Assembly: GCA_025464025.1 (NCBI GenBank)
Contig: JAODBP010000203.1
Coordinates: 1 to 5,798 of the forward strand
DNA: 5,798 nucleotides
From: Actinomycetes bacterium
GTDB taxonomy: Bacteria > Actinomycetota > Acidimicrobiia > Acidimicrobiales > CADCSY01
Reading direction: 5' to 3'
Under the pieces are notes generated by a model. That model saw only the letters and a list, made by a program, of their open reading frames with translations. It had not been told where the DNA came from and searched no databases. A program made the translations under genes and the position numbers. Shown in pieces: positions 5,166 through 5,798 of this stretch (its first letter is position 1; the number at the start of each line of letters is the position of its first letter).

Positions 5166-5433
5166 CGCGGGGCCGGTCAGGACCTGCGTGGGCTGTCGGG
5201 CCCGCCGCACCCAGGACGACCTCCTGCGCGTGATCGGGCGTTCCGACGGCACACTGGAGGTCGGACGCACGCTCCCGGGGCGGGGGGCGTGGGTGTGTCC
5301 CGACATCCGGTGCATCGACCAGGCGGAGCGTCGCAAGGCGTTCCCCCGGGCACTGAAGCAAGACCTTGCGGCTGGGGCGGTTCCCGCCCTGCGTGCGAGG
5401 ATGGTTACCGAGTTCGACATGGAAGGGCGTTAG
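5149..5433 (+). CDS. ylxR: YlxR-family (DUF448) RNA-binding protein, RnpM-like
   Basis: This 94-residue protein has the DUF448 signature: RTCVGCRARR (11-20), DLLRV (24-28), GRGAWVCP (44-51), a second Cys pair (50, 55), and KAFPRAL (63-69). YlxR proteins are small basic RNA-binding proteins encoded between nusA and infB; the Firmicutes homologue RnpM binds and modulates RNase P. Cysteines 13, 16, 50 and 55 form two pairs that could bind metal, which is inference. The start is set by elimination: a TGA at 5146-5148 closes the frame upstream, and the next in-frame GTG (5188) would fall after the first Cys, so GTG 5149 is the only choice. It overlaps the end of nusA by 17 nt and has no Shine-Dalgarno, implying translation by coupling to nusA. 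Confidence 0.92.
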   Translation: MGKGPDAGPVRTCVGCRARRTQDDLLRVIGRSDGTLEVGRTLPGRGAWVCPDIRCIDQAERRKAFPRALKQDLAAGAVPALRARMVTEFDMEGR

Positions 5434-5439
5434 AGAAGC

Positions 5440-5798
5440 TTGGCAGCGAAGATCCGGGTCTACGAGCTAGCTCGTGAGCTCGGCCTCACCAACAAAGAGA
5501 CCCTCGACCTGTGCGAGGAGCTCGGCATCCAGGCCAAGAGCCACTCCTCGAGCATCGAGGACGCCCAGGCCGACCGCATCCGGCGCAAGGCCGACCGTGA
5601 CGGGCTCCGTCGCGACGTGCAGCCGGAGGAAGAGGAGCCGGCGCCGAAGAAGGCCGCCTCCAAGAAGGCCGAGCCGGCCGCATCCGGGAGTGCCGAGGAG
5701 CAGCCGGCGCCCGCGGCCCCTGCTCCGGCGCCCGCACCTGCGCCGGCCGCCGAGCCGGCACCCGCCGCCGAGGCCCCGGTCGCCCCCGCTTCCGAGCC
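5440..5798 (+). CDS. infB: Translation initiation factor IF-2, N-terminal part (runs off window)
   Basis: IF2 is the GTPase that places initiator tRNA on the 30S subunit and promotes 50S joining. From TTG 5440 the frame stays open for 119 codons to the window edge. Residues 3-20 read AKIRVYELARELGLTNKE, the IF2_N helical domain (about 4-50), which continues through LDLCEELGIQAKSH. After a charged stretch (57-78) comes the variable low-complexity linker, dominated by Pro-Ala dipeptides from 89 onward; such linkers are usual before the G domain in high-GC actinobacteria. The G domain lies beyond the window. No ATG or GTG opens this frame before the domain, so the start must be TTG. GGAAGGG at 5421-5427 lies 12 nt upstream, a rather long spacing. 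The gap after ylxR is only 6 nt, so it is the same operon. Confidence 0.93.
   Translation, partial: MAAKIRVYELARELGLTNKETLDLCEELGIQAKSHSSSIEDAQADRIRRKADRDGLRRDVQPEEEEPAPKKAASKKAEPAASGSAEEQPAPAAPAPAPAPAPAAEPAPAAEAPVAPASE
5699..5785 (+). repeat. Low-complexity Pro-Ala coding repeat in infB
   Basis: Imperfect tandem codons of the type CCG-GCG/CCC-GCC encode alternating Pro and Ala with occasional Glu, broadly residues 87-115 of IF2. It is an irregular codon-level repeat with synonymous variation rather than an exact DNA repeat, which suggests selection on composition. It is the flexible linker between the IF2_N domain and the rest of the protein. Confidence 0.6.

Noticed and set aside
3786..5420. 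Long open frame on the - strand opposite nusA and ylxR (544 codons)
   Set aside because: A shadow of the strong third-position G/C bias of nusA; it crosses several real gene borders and shows no recognisable motif.
5464..5473. Perfect palindrome GAGCTAGCTC in infB
   Set aside because: It falls in conserved IF2_N coding sequence (YELARE), so codon choice explains it; no sign of a regulatory role.
1..5798. Mobile element, CRISPR array or defence system
   Set aside because: No transposase or integrase motifs, terminal repeats, spaced direct repeats or toxin/nuclease signatures were seen on either strand.

Overview
The window is very GC-rich, densely coded on the + strand, and looks like a chromosomal housekeeping region of a high-GC actinobacterium. 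The IF2 N-terminus, the archaeal-type ProRS and the gene order would suit Acidimicrobiia (Iamia/Ilumatobacter-like), but that placement is inference. The backbone is proS ... rimP-nusA-ylxR-infB. This order is familiar from Actinobacteria: in Mycobacterium tuberculosis, proS and rimP also flank two lineage-specific genes. No mobile element, tRNA, rRNA or CRISPR array was seen.

Layout. Positions 1-63 hold the last 20 codons of an unrecognised gene. A strong GC hairpin with a GAGA tetraloop (93-128) follows and probably terminates it. Next is proS (203-1615), an archaeal/eukaryote-like prolyl-tRNA synthetase. Then come two tandem, paralogous, secreted SGNH-hydrolase-family proteins (1672-2406 and 2479-3273). 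They share the catalytic blocks and six cysteines. A 114-nt leader follows, with a candidate -10 box, two back-to-back hairpins and a textbook Shine-Dalgarno. It opens the translation/transcription operon: rimP (3388-3888), nusA (3885-5165, ATGA overlap), ylxR (5149-5433, 17-nt overlap) and infB (TTG start at 5440, running off the right edge).

How the genes work together. RimP matures the 30S subunit, NusA controls RNA polymerase pausing, termination and antitermination, YlxR is a small RNA-binding protein (RnpM, linked to RNase P in Firmicutes), and IF2 loads initiator tRNA. ProRS charges tRNA-Pro. The two exported SGNH proteins are unrelated to this and look like accessory cell-envelope or extracellular esterases placed between proS and rimP.

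The least ordinary items are the SGNH pair with its shared cysteine signature, a 9-bp hairpin that buries the ribosome-binding site of the first SGNH gene, the structured rimP leader, a long acidic Trp-containing tail on NusA, and a ProRS whose C-terminal zinc cysteines are almost all lost. I saw no clear evidence of a wholly new multi-gene system; this is mainly a conserved operon with a small accessory insertion.
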